A DNA stretch of 64,000 nt, taken from positions 1-64,000 of the forward strand of contig JAHBSJ010000011.1 in NCBI GenBank assembly GCA_019639155.1. Reading direction: 5' to 3'. The position numbers and the translations under genes are program-made. The notes beneath the pieces are model-generated. The model saw only the letters and a list, made by a program, of their open reading frames with translations, was not told where the DNA came from and did not search any database. Within the stretch, counting starts at the first letter, position 1. The number at the start of each line of letters is the position of its first letter. Of this stretch, positions 44,728 to 54,055 are shown piece by piece. This stretch comes from Acidobacteriota bacterium (GTDB taxonomy: Bacteria; Acidobacteriota; Blastocatellia; Pyrinomonadales; Pyrinomonadaceae).

Positions 44728-46464
44728 ATGAACAGTCTAGACGAAATCGAACCTACATCCAATCCTCGCGAGGTTCAGCGGATACATACGCTCATCATCG
44801 GGCGCCTTTTCGCCATCTTTCTGATGTTGGTCGCAAGCTGGTATTGGCACAGCGGCACGCTGAAAGTGTCGCTCGATTCGATACCGCAGGGCCTGTTCAT
44901 CGTTTTTGTGATCTCGGTCGGACTGACAATCGCGTACTTCTTCATACTTCGCCTCAGCCGGGCGTATACGGCACAGCTTACCATCCAATTCTTGCTGGAT
45001 TCGTTATTGATAACTTGGCTGATCTGGCGAACGGGTGATCTGACCTCACCGTATATCACGCTTTATATCGTTCTTATCGGCGTCGCAAGCTTCTTCCTTC
45101 GCCCGATGCCGACACTTTTTCTTGCGGTTTGGTGTTCATTCTGTTTCGTGGTCCTTAGTTCACTTTCCGCTGCTGAGGTGATCGAGAGTTCGGGAACAGT
45201 GCAAGCGATCGGCAAAGCGATACAGATCGTAAGTTTTCAAGTGGTCGCTTTGCTTGTCGTCGGGCTTTTGGCGTCACGCCTTTCAGAACGCCGGTCGTCC
45301 GGCGAAGAACTCGCAGAAACCGCCAAAACGCTGGCCTCACTGCGAGCCTTGCACGAACGCATCGTCGAATCCATCCGCTCGGGCCTCGTAACTACAGACC
45401 TGGACGGCATCATCTACACCTTTAACTCAGCGGCCACAGAGATAACCGGTTACAGGCTCGATCAGGTGCAGGGAAGGCCTATCAGTGACCTCTTCGGCGA
45501 TATTCAGGAGCAGATCGATCTGTCGCTCGCAGCCGCCGGCGAAGGCGAACAGCTTCCTCGTTTCGAGACTGACCTTATCACACCGGAGGGTTTCGCGGTC
45601 CGCATCGGGTTCAGCGTTTCTCTTCTTTTCTCGAAAGAGAATGAGGCTTCGGGACTGATAATCACATTCCAGGACCTGACAGAAATTCGCTCCATGGAAG
45701 AGAGCATACGACGCAAAGATCGCCTCGCGGCGGTCGGACGCATTGCCGCAGGGCTCGCTCACGAGATCCGTAATCCGCTCGGAGCAATGAAAGGGGCGAT
45801 CCAAATGCTCGGATCGAAAACTATCTCGGAGGCTTCGCGAGACAGTTTGATGGAAATAGTCCTTAAAGAGTCCGACCGTCTGAATAAGATCATCACTAAT
45901 TTCCTTAACTACGCTCGTCCGGCTGCGGCCGACTTCGCGGAGGTCGATATGGTGGCCCTGATCGAAGAAACGATAACACTAATTAAGCACGGCCCTGATG
46001 TTCAGAGTACCCACGAATTCTCCGCCGATCTGCCTGTACGTCCTATCATTGTGTCTGCTGATGCGGCACAGATGAAGCAGATCTTTTGGAATCTCTCTCG
46101 CAACGCTCTACAGGCGATGCCCGAGGGCGGAAGGCTCACGATAGGCTTGAACACACTTCCGAATCAGCGAGTTCGCATCACAATGTCCGATACGGGCGGC
46201 GGCATGTCGCAGGAACAGGTGGAACGGCTGTTCGAACCTTTCTCCGAATCAACGACCGGTGGCACCGGACTTGGCCTGTCCATCGTTTATCAAATAGTCA
46301 AAGACCACAACGGAGCGATCAACGTACGCAGCAAAGTAGGCTCCGGCACAACTATAAGCATCGACCTTCCGATGGGACGCCGCTCCCTTAATAACGATGA
46401 CGGCAAAGCGAAGATAATCGAATTTCTGAAAGTACGTAATGCAAAAGAGACGGAAAACTCTTGA
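44728..46464 (+). CDS. pilS: PilS-like sensor histidine kinase (six-helix membrane, PAS)
   Basis: 578 residues. Six membrane helices (about 25-190: LIIGRLFAIFLMLVASWYW ... VVALLVVGLLASRL), a PAS domain (about 205-320; IVESIRSGLVTTDLDGIIY), the phospho-acceptor His in AAGLAHEIRNPLGAMKGAIQ, and a HATPase domain with FWNLSRNALQAMPEGG, DTGGGMSQEQV and TGGTGLGLSIV. This architecture and the order pilS-pilR-pilin match the type IV pilus two-component system. PilS controls PilR phosphorylation and is itself tuned by membrane pilin level in Pseudomonas. No ribosome site is visible. Confidence 0.88.
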   Translation: MNSLDEIEPTSNPREVQRIHTLIIGRLFAIFLMLVASWYWHSGTLKVSLDSIPQGLFIVFVISVGLTIAYFFILRLSRAYTAQLTIQFLLDSLLITWLIWRTGDLTSPYITLYIVLIGVASFFLRPMPTLFLAVWCSFCFVVLSSLSAAEVIESSGTVQAIGKAIQIVSFQVVALLVVGLLASRLSERRSSGEELAETAKTLASLRALHERIVESIRSGLVTTDLDGIIYTFNSAATEITGYRLDQVQGRPISDLFGDIQEQIDLSLAAAGEGEQLPRFETDLITPEGFAVRIGFSVSLLFSKENEASGLIITFQDLTEIRSMEESIRRKDRLAAVGRIAAGLAHEIRNPLGAMKGAIQMLGSKTISEASRDSLMEIVLKESDRLNKIITNFLNYARPAAADFAEVDMVALIEETITLIKHGPDVQSTHEFSADLPVRPIIVSADAAQMKQIFWNLSRNALQAMPEGGRLTIGLNTLPNQRVRITMSDTGGGMSQEQVERLFEPFSESTTGGTGLGLSIVYQIVKDHNGAINVRSKVGSGTTISIDLPMGRRSLNNDDGKAKIIEFLKVRNAKETENS

Positions 46465-46542
46465 ATTTGGAACATTTATCAGTAACAATGGTGTTTAACG
46501 TCCCTGTGCCGATCATTTCAGCGAAAAACTAGCCCTAATCAG

Positions 46543-47937
46543 ATGCCGAACATCATCATCGTTGACGACGAACAAAGCCTAAGACAAGTGTTGGAACTCG
46601 TATTTCGCGAGGAAAGCTACACCGTGCGTACCGCTTTCAACGGTATTCAGGCACTTGAGATGCTCGAAGCAGAACCGGCAGACGTCATTTTGACCGATGT
46701 CCGTATGCCCGACATGGACGGCATTGAGCTTCTACGCAACGTCCGCGAGCGTAATCCCGATGTCGGCGTAGTACTGATGACGGCTCACTCCTCGGTCGAA
46801 ACGGCTCGCGATGCGTTCAAACTCGGAGCGGACGATTTCATCGAAAAGCCCTTCGATGTTGAGGAACTCAAGGTCATCATCGCTAAAACGCTGGAGAAAC
46901 AGGCACTTGTCAGCGAGAATCGCGCGTTCAAACGTGCACAGCGTGAACGCGGCAGCATTGGCAATATCGTCGGCAGTTCGGCAAAGATGCACGCGATCTT
47001 CCAAATGATCGAGACGGTCGCAGAGGTTCAATCGACCGTTCTCGTCACAGGCGAAAGCGGTACCGGAAAAGAGCTTGTTGCCCGTGCTATCCACAGCATG
47101 AGCCCTCGTGCGGACAAGCCTTTCATATCAATAAATTGCGGAGCTTTTACCGAAACGCTGCTCGAATCGGAGCTTTTTGGTTACAAGAAAGGTTCGTTCA
47201 CCGGTGCAAATACCGACCGCAAGGGCCTGTTTGAAGCCGCAAATGGCGGCACGATTTTCCTTGATGAGATCGGCGAAATGTCGCCTGCGATGCAGGTGAA
47301 GTTGCTTCGCGTGCTGCAGGAACGGCGAGTGCGCCCTGTGGGTGCTCACGATGAGATACCTGTCGATTCCCGCGTCATCGCTGCGACGAACCGCGATCTG
47401 AAACGCATGGCGGAGGACGGAACGTTCCGCGAAGACCTATTTTACCGCATCTCAGTCATACCGATCGATCTGCCGCCGCTGCGCGACCGTAAGGAAGATA
47501 TACCGGCGTTGATCGAACATTTCGTCCGAAAATTCTGCGACCAATCCGGCAAAGACCTTGGGATCTCACCGCGGACCGCCCAAATTCTGGAAAACTACGC
47601 TTGGCACGGGAACGTCCGGGAACTGGAGCACACCATAGAACGTGCAGTCGCACTGGAACGCTCAGCTGAGATACAGCCCGAACAACTCCCAACCCACATA
47701 ACGAACTACAACCCTGATCGCATAAGGTCGGAATTCAGCCTTCCCGACGACGGTATCGATCTGATGAGCCACTTGGAAAACCTCGAGAAGACCTACGTCA
47801 TGGAGGCTCTGCGTCAAACCGGCGGTAATCAGACAAGGGCGGCCGAATTGCTTCAGATGCCGGTCCGCTCTTTGCGTCACCTTTTGGACAAGCACAGCAT
47901 CCGCAGCCTTTCGGCACAAATGCGCAGTTCCGACTGA
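46543..47937 (+). CDS. pilR: PilR-like sigma-54-dependent response regulator
   Basis: 464 residues. Receiver domain with the phospho-Asp in [16 protein letters not shown]+ domain with Walker [17 protein letters not shown], the sigma-54 contact loop as GSFTGA in [16 protein letters not shown], Walker [15 protein letters not shown], and [20 protein letters not shown]; Fis-type DNA-binding end ([18 protein letters not shown]). Unlike the 20 kb regulator it keeps the sigma-54 loop, with Ser for Ala. It should activate the sigma-54 promoter found ahead of the pilin gene 185 bp downstream. Confidence 0.92.
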   Translation: MPNIIIVDDEQSLRQVLELVFREESYTVRTAFNGIQALEMLEAEPADVILTDVRMPDMDGIELLRNVRERNPDVGVVLMTAHSSVETARDAFKLGADDFIEKPFDVEELKVIIAKTLEKQALVSENRAFKRAQRERGSIGNIVGSSAKMHAIFQMIETVAEVQSTVLVTGESGTGKELVARAIHSMSPRADKPFISINCGAFTETLLESELFGYKKGSFTGANTDRKGLFEAANGGTIFLDEIGEMSPAMQVKLLRVLQERRVRPVGAHDEIPVDSRVIAATNRDLKRMAEDGTFREDLFYRISVIPIDLPPLRDRKEDIPALIEHFVRKFCDQSGKDLGISPRTAQILENYAWHGNVRELEHTIERAVALERSAEIQPEQLPTHITNYNPDRIRSEFSLPDDGIDLMSHLENLEKTYVMEALRQTGGNQTRAAELLQMPVRSLRHLLDKHSIRSLSAQMRSSD

Positions 47938-47972
47938 TCGCCATCTTTTTGATCACCGGAAAACTGCTGTTT

Positions 47973-48013
47973 CTGACAGTTAATGTCAGTCCGGCTCTCA
48001 CAATTAATGCGAG
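47973..48013. promoter_or_regulatory. Two tandem dyads, likely PilR upstream activating sites
   Basis: Site 1 CTGACAGTTAATGTCAG (47973-47989) is a perfect 17-bp dyad. Site 2 CTCACAATTAATGCGAG (47997-48013) matches its plan with one mismatch in the arms. Both share CA-N-TTAA-TG and their centres are 24 bp apart, about 120-150 bp upstream of the -24 box, a usual distance for a sigma-54 enhancer. Confidence 0.6.
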
Positions 48014-48120
48014 TATTCACTGTTTTCAAGCGTATTTTTACCTGAAGCAAGTCTGCTGATTCCGCGGTAACATCAAACGAACACAGTACTTAACAGCTTT
48101 GTAGGGATATTTGGGGACGA

Positions 48121-48137
48121 TGGCACGGCTATTGTTA
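48121..48137 (+). promoter_or_regulatory. Sigma-54 promoter of the pilin gene
   Basis: TGGCACG-GCTA-TTGTT against consensus TGGCACG-N4-TTGCW: a perfect -24 element and one mismatch in the -12 element. Transcription would start near 48147, leaving a leader of about 50 nt with TTAGGAGAT before the ATG. Confidence 0.8.
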
Positions 48138-48199
48138 GGAAAGATGTGGCCTGGGAAAGGTACAACATTTTTTCGAAACTTTAGGAGATCGTAAACCAA

Positions 48200-48709
48200 A
48201 TGAAAAATCAGAAAGGCTTCTCGCTTATCGAACTTTTGATCGTCGTCGTGATCATCGGCATCATCGCAGCGATCGCAATCCCCAACCTGCTGGCGGCTCG
48301 CCGCTCGGCTAACGAAGGTTCCGCCATCTCGGCCATGCGTACTCTGCATGGTGCTCAGATGACATATGCTTCGACCTATGGCAACGGCAACTACGCCGGT
48401 GATGTAGGTGCCGGTACGACGCAGGCGCTTGCAGACCTCGGAACCCCGGGACTCGTCGATTCAGTTCTGGCGACCGGCACGAAGAGCGGTTACAACTTCG
48501 TCGGCGGCCGCGTTGCTGCAACGACGACAAGTCCTGCAGAATTCTTCTTCTCCGCCAATCCGACGACCACGAGTGGTGTGACCCAAACGGGTGCCCGCCG
48601 CTTCGGTATCGCGACCAACGGTGTAATGATGGCTGACGCAGCTGCTGCCAACCTCGGTACCGCATTCACGCAGGCAACCGTTGCAACGGCTACCCCGCTC
48701 AGCAACTAA
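48200..48709 (+). CDS. pilA: Type IV major pilin
   Basis: 169 residues. Type III prepilin leader MKNQKG, cleavage before F7, with the conserved Glu at mature position 5, followed by the hydrophobic assembly helix SLIELLIVVVIIGIIAAIAI. The globular part is Gly/Ala/Thr-rich with no Cys, so it lacks the usual C-terminal disulfide loop. It polymerises into pili for attachment and motility. Its own sigma-54 promoter, dyads and strong terminator make it a single-gene transcript under PilSR control. The rest of the pilus machinery is outside the window. Confidence 0.95.
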   Translation: MKNQKGFSLIELLIVVVIIGIIAAIAIPNLLAARRSANEGSAISAMRTLHGAQMTYASTYGNGNYAGDVGAGTTQALADLGTPGLVDSVLATGTKSGYNFVGGRVAATTTSPAEFFFSANPTTTSGVTQTGARRFGIATNGVMMADAAAANLGTAFTQATVATATPLSN

Positions 48710-48734
48710 TAGAAACGAGGCATAGGATCCTCGA

Positions 48735-48764
48735 AAAGGGAGTCCGAAAGGGCTCCCTTTTTTT
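48735..48764 (+). terminator. Rho-independent terminator after pilA
   Basis: AAAGGGAGTCC - GAAA - GGGCTCCCTTT then T-run to 48764, starting 26 nt after the pilin stop. Confidence 0.9.
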
Positions 48765-48820
48765 GATGTTTTTGCGGCGTGTTACTATCACTCGATAGGT
48801 GATCCGCCTATTTATCTCAA

Positions 48821-50746
48821 ATGCCGCCATCTGCCTCCAGATCAGATTCCAATCTTCTCGCATGGGCCTATCCCTTTCTGCTGGCAGCAGGATTGTGTTC
48901 ATTGCTTGCGACCTATCCTCACGCTTCGATCCGTCCTGCGCAGCCGTACAAGGTAGAGCTGTTTCTGTCGGCATTGGGAATTATTGCGGGAGTATTACTG
49001 CTGACGAAATATCGCAGAAATGGCACTGCTATTACGATCACGCTGAATTGTACTGTGATCTGCTTCTTGATCTTTGCAGCCTTTAGTGCGGTCTCTTCAC
49101 TTTGGGCCGACAGCACGGCGGGTGTTATTCACCATTCCCTTCTGTGGCTTTTCTACATCTTCGTCCTTCTCCTGTTCTCGAATGCTTCAACAACAGACTT
49201 TGCGATCAAGCTCTTTATCTCCATCACCGTAATCATTTCTCTCTTTACCATTGTCGATCATTTCTCGGTCGTCGATTTTGCGTTTAGCGAGGGCACGATC
49301 CGAATCCGCTATGGCAAGTACGCTGAAATGCTCGTGACAGTCTTGCCGCTGCTTTGGGCGGCCGCTCTATGGTCCAAGACCAAGCGGCTCAAAATGCTTC
49401 TTATCACCGCCGCCTCGTTGAACTGGCTCGCCGTGATGCTCTCGCTCAGCCGCGGTGCATTCATCGCGGGCATCGCGGGAATGGCATTTTTCCTGCCGGC
49501 GGTACTTATATTCAGCGGCAAAAGGCTTCGAAGACCGGCACTGATGATAGCCGCGATCTGGCTTACATTAACTATCGGAACTCAGGCTGCCTTCACATTC
49601 TTCTCGCAGGTTCCGTCGACAACCGCCTACATCAGCGGCAGAGTGGACCCGAATAACACGAATGTCGAAATGCGGAAGTTCACTTGGCAGCTTGCGTTCA
49701 CTATGTTCCGTCAAAAGCCGATCTTGGGAATCGGGGCCGACAATTTCGGCGTCAAAGTAACCGAAGCGAGACGGGCGTTCAGGGTCGCCAGCCCTGACAA
49801 TCCGCCGACGGAGATCGCCGAAGATTATTTGATCGAGCGAGCTCACAATGAGTATCTGCAGGTATTGGCAGAGCTGGGCATCATCGGTTTCATCTTGTTC
49901 TGCATTCCATTTGCGATCTTCAAATTGCGTTTTCTCGGTTATCTGCGGCGGCGACGATTTCGTATTACCCCCTTCGCTGCAGGAGCGATCGGCGGTCTTT
50001 CGGCATTTGCTATCAGCTCGCTGACTAGCTCATTTTCGTTCCGTTCGATACAGAACGGCTTCGTGTTTTTTATCGTCTTAGGTTTGCTCATCGGTCACAC
50101 CGAAAAAAGAACGCGGACTGGAACGCGGCTGCCGGCAATGGCACTTCCGGCTCTGGTCATCGCCGTATCCATCGCACTCGGCATATTTTCCGCGACTCGG
50201 GCAACAGCCGAATATTTCGTATATAGGGCAGAGCGGGCAGAGCCGCAGAACTATGAAGAACAATTCCGCAATGCGTTTCTCTTCGATCCCGGCTATGCAG
50301 GTGCCTACTATATTCTTGCGGGCCGCAAGGCAGCCGACGGCGAAAATGAAGCAGCGGCCAATAATTTCAGCAAGTCAGTAGAGCTTGGTATCGCGACCTC
50401 AGACACTTTCGTTCAATTAGCCCGCTCACATGAAATGAGTGGAGCGGCCAATGTCGCGGAGGACGCTTTGCTTCGTGGTCTGAGAATTTATCCTCGATCG
50501 GTCTATCTCCATGCCGTATATGCTGAGTTTCTTCGGAAGCAAGGCCGTCCCGACGAAGCTCGTCGTCAAGAGGAAGCAGCGTTGGCGATAAACTCAAAAC
50601 AGGCACGCGGCTGGCTGCTCCTCCTACGCGACGGTGCTACTACGGCGTTTTACGCCGCTGAAAAAGATACTGATATAGCAAAACCCGCGGACCTTCGCCC
50701 CGCATCGGCCGTAACACAATACGTCGAGCCGATACCTTATCAATAG
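48821..50746 (+). CDS. O-antigen ligase/polymerase-family (Wzy_C) membrane protein with TPR tail
   Basis: 641 residues with about 11 membrane helices. The Wzy_C/WaaL core is seen in KRLKMLLITAASLNWLAVML, SLSRGAFIAGIAGM, the large periplasmic loop with RQKPILGIGADNFGV and ERAHNEYLQVLAELGIIGF (His is the family's key residue). Residues about 470-620 form TPR-like repeats (YAGAYYILAGRKAADGEN; VYLHAVYAEFLRKQG). This family ligates or polymerises lipid-linked glycans, and some members (PglL/PilO type) glycosylate pilins. Position just after pilA suggests but does not prove that role; it has its own start region after the pilA terminator. Confidence 0.85.
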   Translation: MPPSASRSDSNLLAWAYPFLLAAGLCSLLATYPHASIRPAQPYKVELFLSALGIIAGVLLLTKYRRNGTAITITLNCTVICFLIFAAFSAVSSLWADSTAGVIHHSLLWLFYIFVLLLFSNASTTDFAIKLFISITVIISLFTIVDHFSVVDFAFSEGTIRIRYGKYAEMLVTVLPLLWAAALWSKTKRLKMLLITAASLNWLAVMLSLSRGAFIAGIAGMAFFLPAVLIFSGKRLRRPALMIAAIWLTLTIGTQAAFTFFSQVPSTTAYISGRVDPNNTNVEMRKFTWQLAFTMFRQKPILGIGADNFGVKVTEARRAFRVASPDNPPTEIAEDYLIERAHNEYLQVLAELGIIGFILFCIPFAIFKLRFLGYLRRRRFRITPFAAGAIGGLSAFAISSLTSSFSFRSIQNGFVFFIVLGLLIGHTEKRTRTGTRLPAMALPALVIAVSIALGIFSATRATAEYFVYRAERAEPQNYEEQFRNAFLFDPGYAGAYYILAGRKAADGENEAAANNFSKSVELGIATSDTFVQLARSHEMSGAANVAEDALLRGLRIYPRSVYLHAVYAEFLRKQGRPDEARRQEEAALAINSKQARGWLLLLRDGATTAFYAAEKDTDIAKPADLRPASAVTQYVEPIPYQ

Positions 50747-50805
50747 CCGCGATTTTTGCTAGAATACCGTTGCCCGTCGGCTTTCGGGCCTTTGCTCTCA
50801 GAACA

Positions 50806-51600
50806 ATGTCGAAAATGTCTGCTGGATCTCTGCCCCGGATCTTGGCCGTCGCGAAGAATGCCTTTCGCGAAGCCGTGCGCGACCGCGTCCTCTACAATCT
50901 AATAGTTTTCGTATTGCTGATCACGGCGAGTGCGATATTTCTTGGCGAACTAACTGCCGGCCAGGAAGCCCGCGTCATCGTGAATCTGGGCCTGACGGCA
51001 ATGCTGATCTTCGGGACGTTCATTGCGATATTCGTAGGCGTCAGCCTCGTCTGGAAAGAGATCGAAAAACGCACGGTTTACGCTATTTTCTCGAAACCTG
51101 TTGGCCGCGGGGAATACATCATCGGCAAATTTATCGGCCTTTCTGCGACGTTGTTGTTGAATACCATCGTGATGGGTGTCGGCGTGTCGCTCGCGTTGCT
51201 TTATGTCGGCAATACGTCGCTCGCCGCGTCGATCTGGCCGACGGTTCTGCTGATCTTTCTAGAACTCACTATCATCACCGCGGTAGCCATACTTTTTTCA
51301 TCGTTCTCTACGCCCGCTCTTTCGGCTCTGCTTACATTTCTGGTTTTCGTGATCGGCCATTTCAGTACGGCTCTGCGAGAACTTTCGCGTGATATGGCAT
51401 CAGAAGCAGCAAGGCTTTTGTTTTCAGGGCTTTATTACATCATGCCGAATTTCAGCCACTTCAGTTTCGCGACCGAAGCAGCGAACGGCATGACGCCGAA
51501 TTCCGCGATGCTGGGCGGTTCGATAGTTTACGCGGTCGTTTACAACATCATACTGATCACGGTGACCGTCGTTATTTTCTCGCGGCGAAATTTCAAATGA
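50806..51600 (+). CDS. ABC-2-type transporter permease
   Basis: 264 residues from ATG 50806; a TTG 36 nt upstream is less likely. N-terminal amphipathic segment (PRILAVAKNAFREAVRDRVL) followed by six membrane helices, with the family feature VWKEIEKRTVYAIFSKPVGR between helices 2 and 3. It pairs with the ATPase two genes on. Substrate unknown. The downstream gene starts within its stop codon (ATGA overlap). Confidence 0.88.
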   Translation: MSKMSAGSLPRILAVAKNAFREAVRDRVLYNLIVFVLLITASAIFLGELTAGQEARVIVNLGLTAMLIFGTFIAIFVGVSLVWKEIEKRTVYAIFSKPVGRGEYIIGKFIGLSATLLLNTIVMGVGVSLALLYVGNTSLAASIWPTVLLIFLELTIITAVAILFSSFSTPALSALLTFLVFVIGHFSTALRELSRDMASEAARLLFSGLYYIMPNFSHFSFATEAANGMTPNSAMLGGSIVYAVVYNIILITVTVVIFSRRNFK

Positions 51601-52529
51601 CACGCACCCGGCTGACAACATTTCTCCTGCCGGCGGTCATTGTCGCCGCAGGTTTAGGCGCCGTTTACGGGCTGACCGGCTATATCGAGGAACGCCGCCC
51701 GCGCCTGGCTGACACTTACGTTGACAACGATCTCGAGTTTCTGGGAGCTCGTACCAAAGGCTTTGCATTCGGAGCCGAAGGCCTGATCGCGGACTGGTAT
51801 TTCATTCGGTCACTGCAGTATATCGGCGACAAGATCATCGGAAGCAAGGATCAGAATATAAACCTCGATGACCTTCGCTCGCTCAATCCGCGGCTGCTGC
51901 ATCCGCTGCTCGACAACTCGACCGACCTTGATCCGCAGTTCATCGCAGCCTACAGCTATGGAGCTGTAGTCCTGCCGGCGATCGACCCGCACAAAGCTAT
52001 CGCTCTCGCTGAAAAAGGTATCGCCAACAATCCCGAAAGCTGGCGCTTGTATCAGCATCTTGGCTACATTTATTGGCGGCTCGGCGACCACGCAAAGGCA
52101 GCCGACACATACGAACGCGGTTCGCAGATCGCCGGTTCGTCGCCTTTCATGAAAATGATGTCAGCGATGATGCGAAGCGAGGGCGGCAGCCGAGAGACCG
52201 CTAGAGCTATCTTCAGCGAAATGCTGGAGAATTCTGACGACCCGAACGTCCGCATCACCGCCGAACGCCGTCTTGCAGAACTCGACTGGTTCGACGAACG
52301 CGATGCGATAAACCCAATTCTCTCTGAGTTTCTAGAACGCAACGGACGCTGTCCGTCAAGTTTCGGCGAGGTCACCCGCGAACTGATGAGCGTGAAGCTG
52401 CCCGGCGGCAGGCAGTTTCGCGTTGATAAGGCAAACCGCCTCGTCGATCCGAGCGACGCTCCGTACCAGTTGAACCCCAAACGATGCCAGGTTCAGCTTG
52501 ACCCTGAAAAGACCAAGCTGCCTTTCTGA
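51597..52529 (+). CDS. Membrane-anchored TPR protein within ABC transporter operon
   Basis: 310 residues: an N-terminal membrane helix (TTFLLPAVIVAAGLGAVYGL), a Trp/Tyr-rich region (LIADWYFIRSLQYIGDKIIG), TPR-like helices (KAIALAEKGIANNPESWRLY, LGYIYWRLGDHAKAADTYE) and a C-terminal domain ending in VDPSDAPYQLNPKRCQVQLD. It overlaps the permease gene by 4 nt and precedes the ATPase by 3 nt, so it is probably an accessory envelope subunit of the same transporter. No enzymatic motif is seen. Confidence 0.8.
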   Translation: MTRTRLTTFLLPAVIVAAGLGAVYGLTGYIEERRPRLADTYVDNDLEFLGARTKGFAFGAEGLIADWYFIRSLQYIGDKIIGSKDQNINLDDLRSLNPRLLHPLLDNSTDLDPQFIAAYSYGAVVLPAIDPHKAIALAEKGIANNPESWRLYQHLGYIYWRLGDHAKAADTYERGSQIAGSSPFMKMMSAMMRSEGGSRETARAIFSEMLENSDDPNVRITAERRLAELDWFDERDAINPILSEFLERNGRCPSSFGEVTRELMSVKLPGGRQFRVDKANRLVDPSDAPYQLNPKRCQVQLDPEKTKLPF

Positions 52530-52532
52530 ATC

Positions 52533-53474
52533 ATGGAATACGCGATAGAAATAAAAGGCCTGACAAAGGACTACGAGACCGGCTTTTGGCGAAAGAAGAA
52601 GGTTCGCGCCTTGGAGGATCTGACGCTGAAGGTCCGCCGCGGCATCATTTTCGGTTTTCTGGGCGGCAACGGCGCCGGTAAAACGACGACCATCAAGACG
52701 CTGATGCGTCTGCAATTCCCTACTGCAGGTTCTGCAACCATACTCGGTCATGACATCGCCGACGTCCAAATGCACCAACGCATCGGTTATTGTCCTGAAA
52801 ATCCGTATTTCTACGATTACCTGACCGCCCGTGAACTGCTTTCGCATTTCGGTGAGCTGTTTGGAATACCTTCATCAGACCGCTTCGATAAATGTGAGAC
52901 ATTGCTTGGCGCCGTTGGCCTCGACCCGAAAGATCGCGGTAAACAGCTTCGCAAATTCTCAAAGGGTATGCTGCAGCGTGTCGGCCTTGCTCAGGCACTG
53001 CTGAACGATCCGGAGGTCGTGTTTTTCGATGAACCGATGAGCGGGCTCGATCCCGTCGGCCGCCGCGAGATACGCGAACTAATCGCAGGTCTCCGTGACA
53101 AAGGCACGACCGTTTTTATGTCCACGCACATTCTCGCCGACATTGAGGCATTATGCGACGAGGTCGCGATTTTGCGCAAAGGCAAACTTGCGGCCGCCGG
53201 CGACCTTGCGGAGTTGCTTGCCGGGCACGAGGGCGATCGCGTACTTGAGGTCAACGTACAGAGCGTCCGGGCAGATGCGATACAGGACGAGGTCGATCTG
53301 ATCGCCGGAGCGGAACTGTTCCAAAAACCCAACGGTGTCGCAATTCAGATCTCCGATGAGTCTGATCTAGAGGCTGTTCTCGCCGTCACTCGTCGGCACG
53401 GCGGCAGCCTGATCTCCGTTCAGCCTGTGAAACAGTCGCTCGAGGACCTTTTTGTAAACGAAAGCAATGACTGA
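52533..53474 (+). CDS. ABC transporter ATP-binding protein
   Basis: 313 residues. Walker A GGNGAGKTTTIKTL, signature FSKGMLQRVGLAQALL, Walker B EVVFFDEPMSGLDPVGRRE, switch His in FMSTHILADIE. The C-terminal 80 residues are the regulatory extension of the DrrA/CcmA-like subfamily, which pairs with ABC-2 permeases such as the one encoded two genes upstream. Energises export of an unknown substrate. Convergent with the next gene after 6 nt. Confidence 0.95.
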   Translation: MEYAIEIKGLTKDYETGFWRKKKVRALEDLTLKVRRGIIFGFLGGNGAGKTTTIKTLMRLQFPTAGSATILGHDIADVQMHQRIGYCPENPYFYDYLTARELLSHFGELFGIPSSDRFDKCETLLGAVGLDPKDRGKQLRKFSKGMLQRVGLAQALLNDPEVVFFDEPMSGLDPVGRREIRELIAGLRDKGTTVFMSTHILADIEALCDEVAILRKGKLAAAGDLAELLAGHEGDRVLEVNVQSVRADAIQDEVDLIAGAELFQKPNGVAIQISDESDLEAVLAVTRRHGGSLISVQPVKQSLEDLFVNESND

Positions 53475-53480
53475 TCGGGG

Positions 53481-53984
53481 CTATTCTGCTCGTATCGCGG
53501 TGACCTTCCAACGTATGTCCGCTCGGTCGTCACTTTTCTGAAAACCGTCGATCGACAATGTTATTGGGATTGTCTCTCCGGGGCCGAGCTCAGATTTTTG
53601 GACCGGAACGACAAGCATCTTTCGCTCCTTCAACACTTCCTGAAACTGCGTCACCACGGCCGCCCTCACTTCAAGAGCCTTTATAATGCGCGGGCCTTTG
53701 TTGTAGATATTTCCGTGTATGTACATTGCGATAGTGCCCATTCCTGTCGGCGATTGAACTGTTTTCGGATCGGTTGAGATCACAATATCCTTGTTCAATT
53801 CATCATATTCGGGCGTGCCTTCGCGATGTGATCCTGCGAGGATATTCTCGATCTGGACTTCCATCGGCGGGGTCAGCGACAAATACCAGATCGCCGCTCC
53901 TAAAAGCACCGCACCTATAAGCCCGCCGATCGCAAAGACCTTCGTGTTTCCCCGCTTCGTCTCAGTTTTGAACATCTCTTCCAT
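53481..53984 (-). CDS. Single-pass membrane hypothetical protein
   Basis: 167 residues from ATG 53984 (MEEMFKTETKRGNTKVFAI); an ATG 39 nt upstream is possible. One membrane helix (IGGLIGAVLLGAAIWYLSLT) is followed by an extracytoplasmic beta-sandwich-like domain (GTIAMYIHGNIYNKGPRIIK, ALEVRAAVVTQFQEVLKERK, LGPGETIPITLSIDGF), a pattern reminiscent of FxLYD/DUF2393-type domains. Assignment is tentative. It is convergent with the ABC ATPase gene and divergent from priA. Confidence 0.75.
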   Translation of the reverse strand: MEEMFKTETKRGNTKVFAIGGLIGAVLLGAAIWYLSLTPPMEVQIENILAGSHREGTPEYDELNKDIVISTDPKTVQSPTGMGTIAMYIHGNIYNKGPRIIKALEVRAAVVTQFQEVLKERKMLVVPVQKSELGPGETIPITLSIDGFQKSDDRADIRWKVTAIRAE

Positions 53985-54055
53985 AAAGTTGATTTTACCC
54001 CAAAAAAGACCCCGATCCGGCATCGGTTTGCTGAGGCCGGTCTGCTGAATATTGT

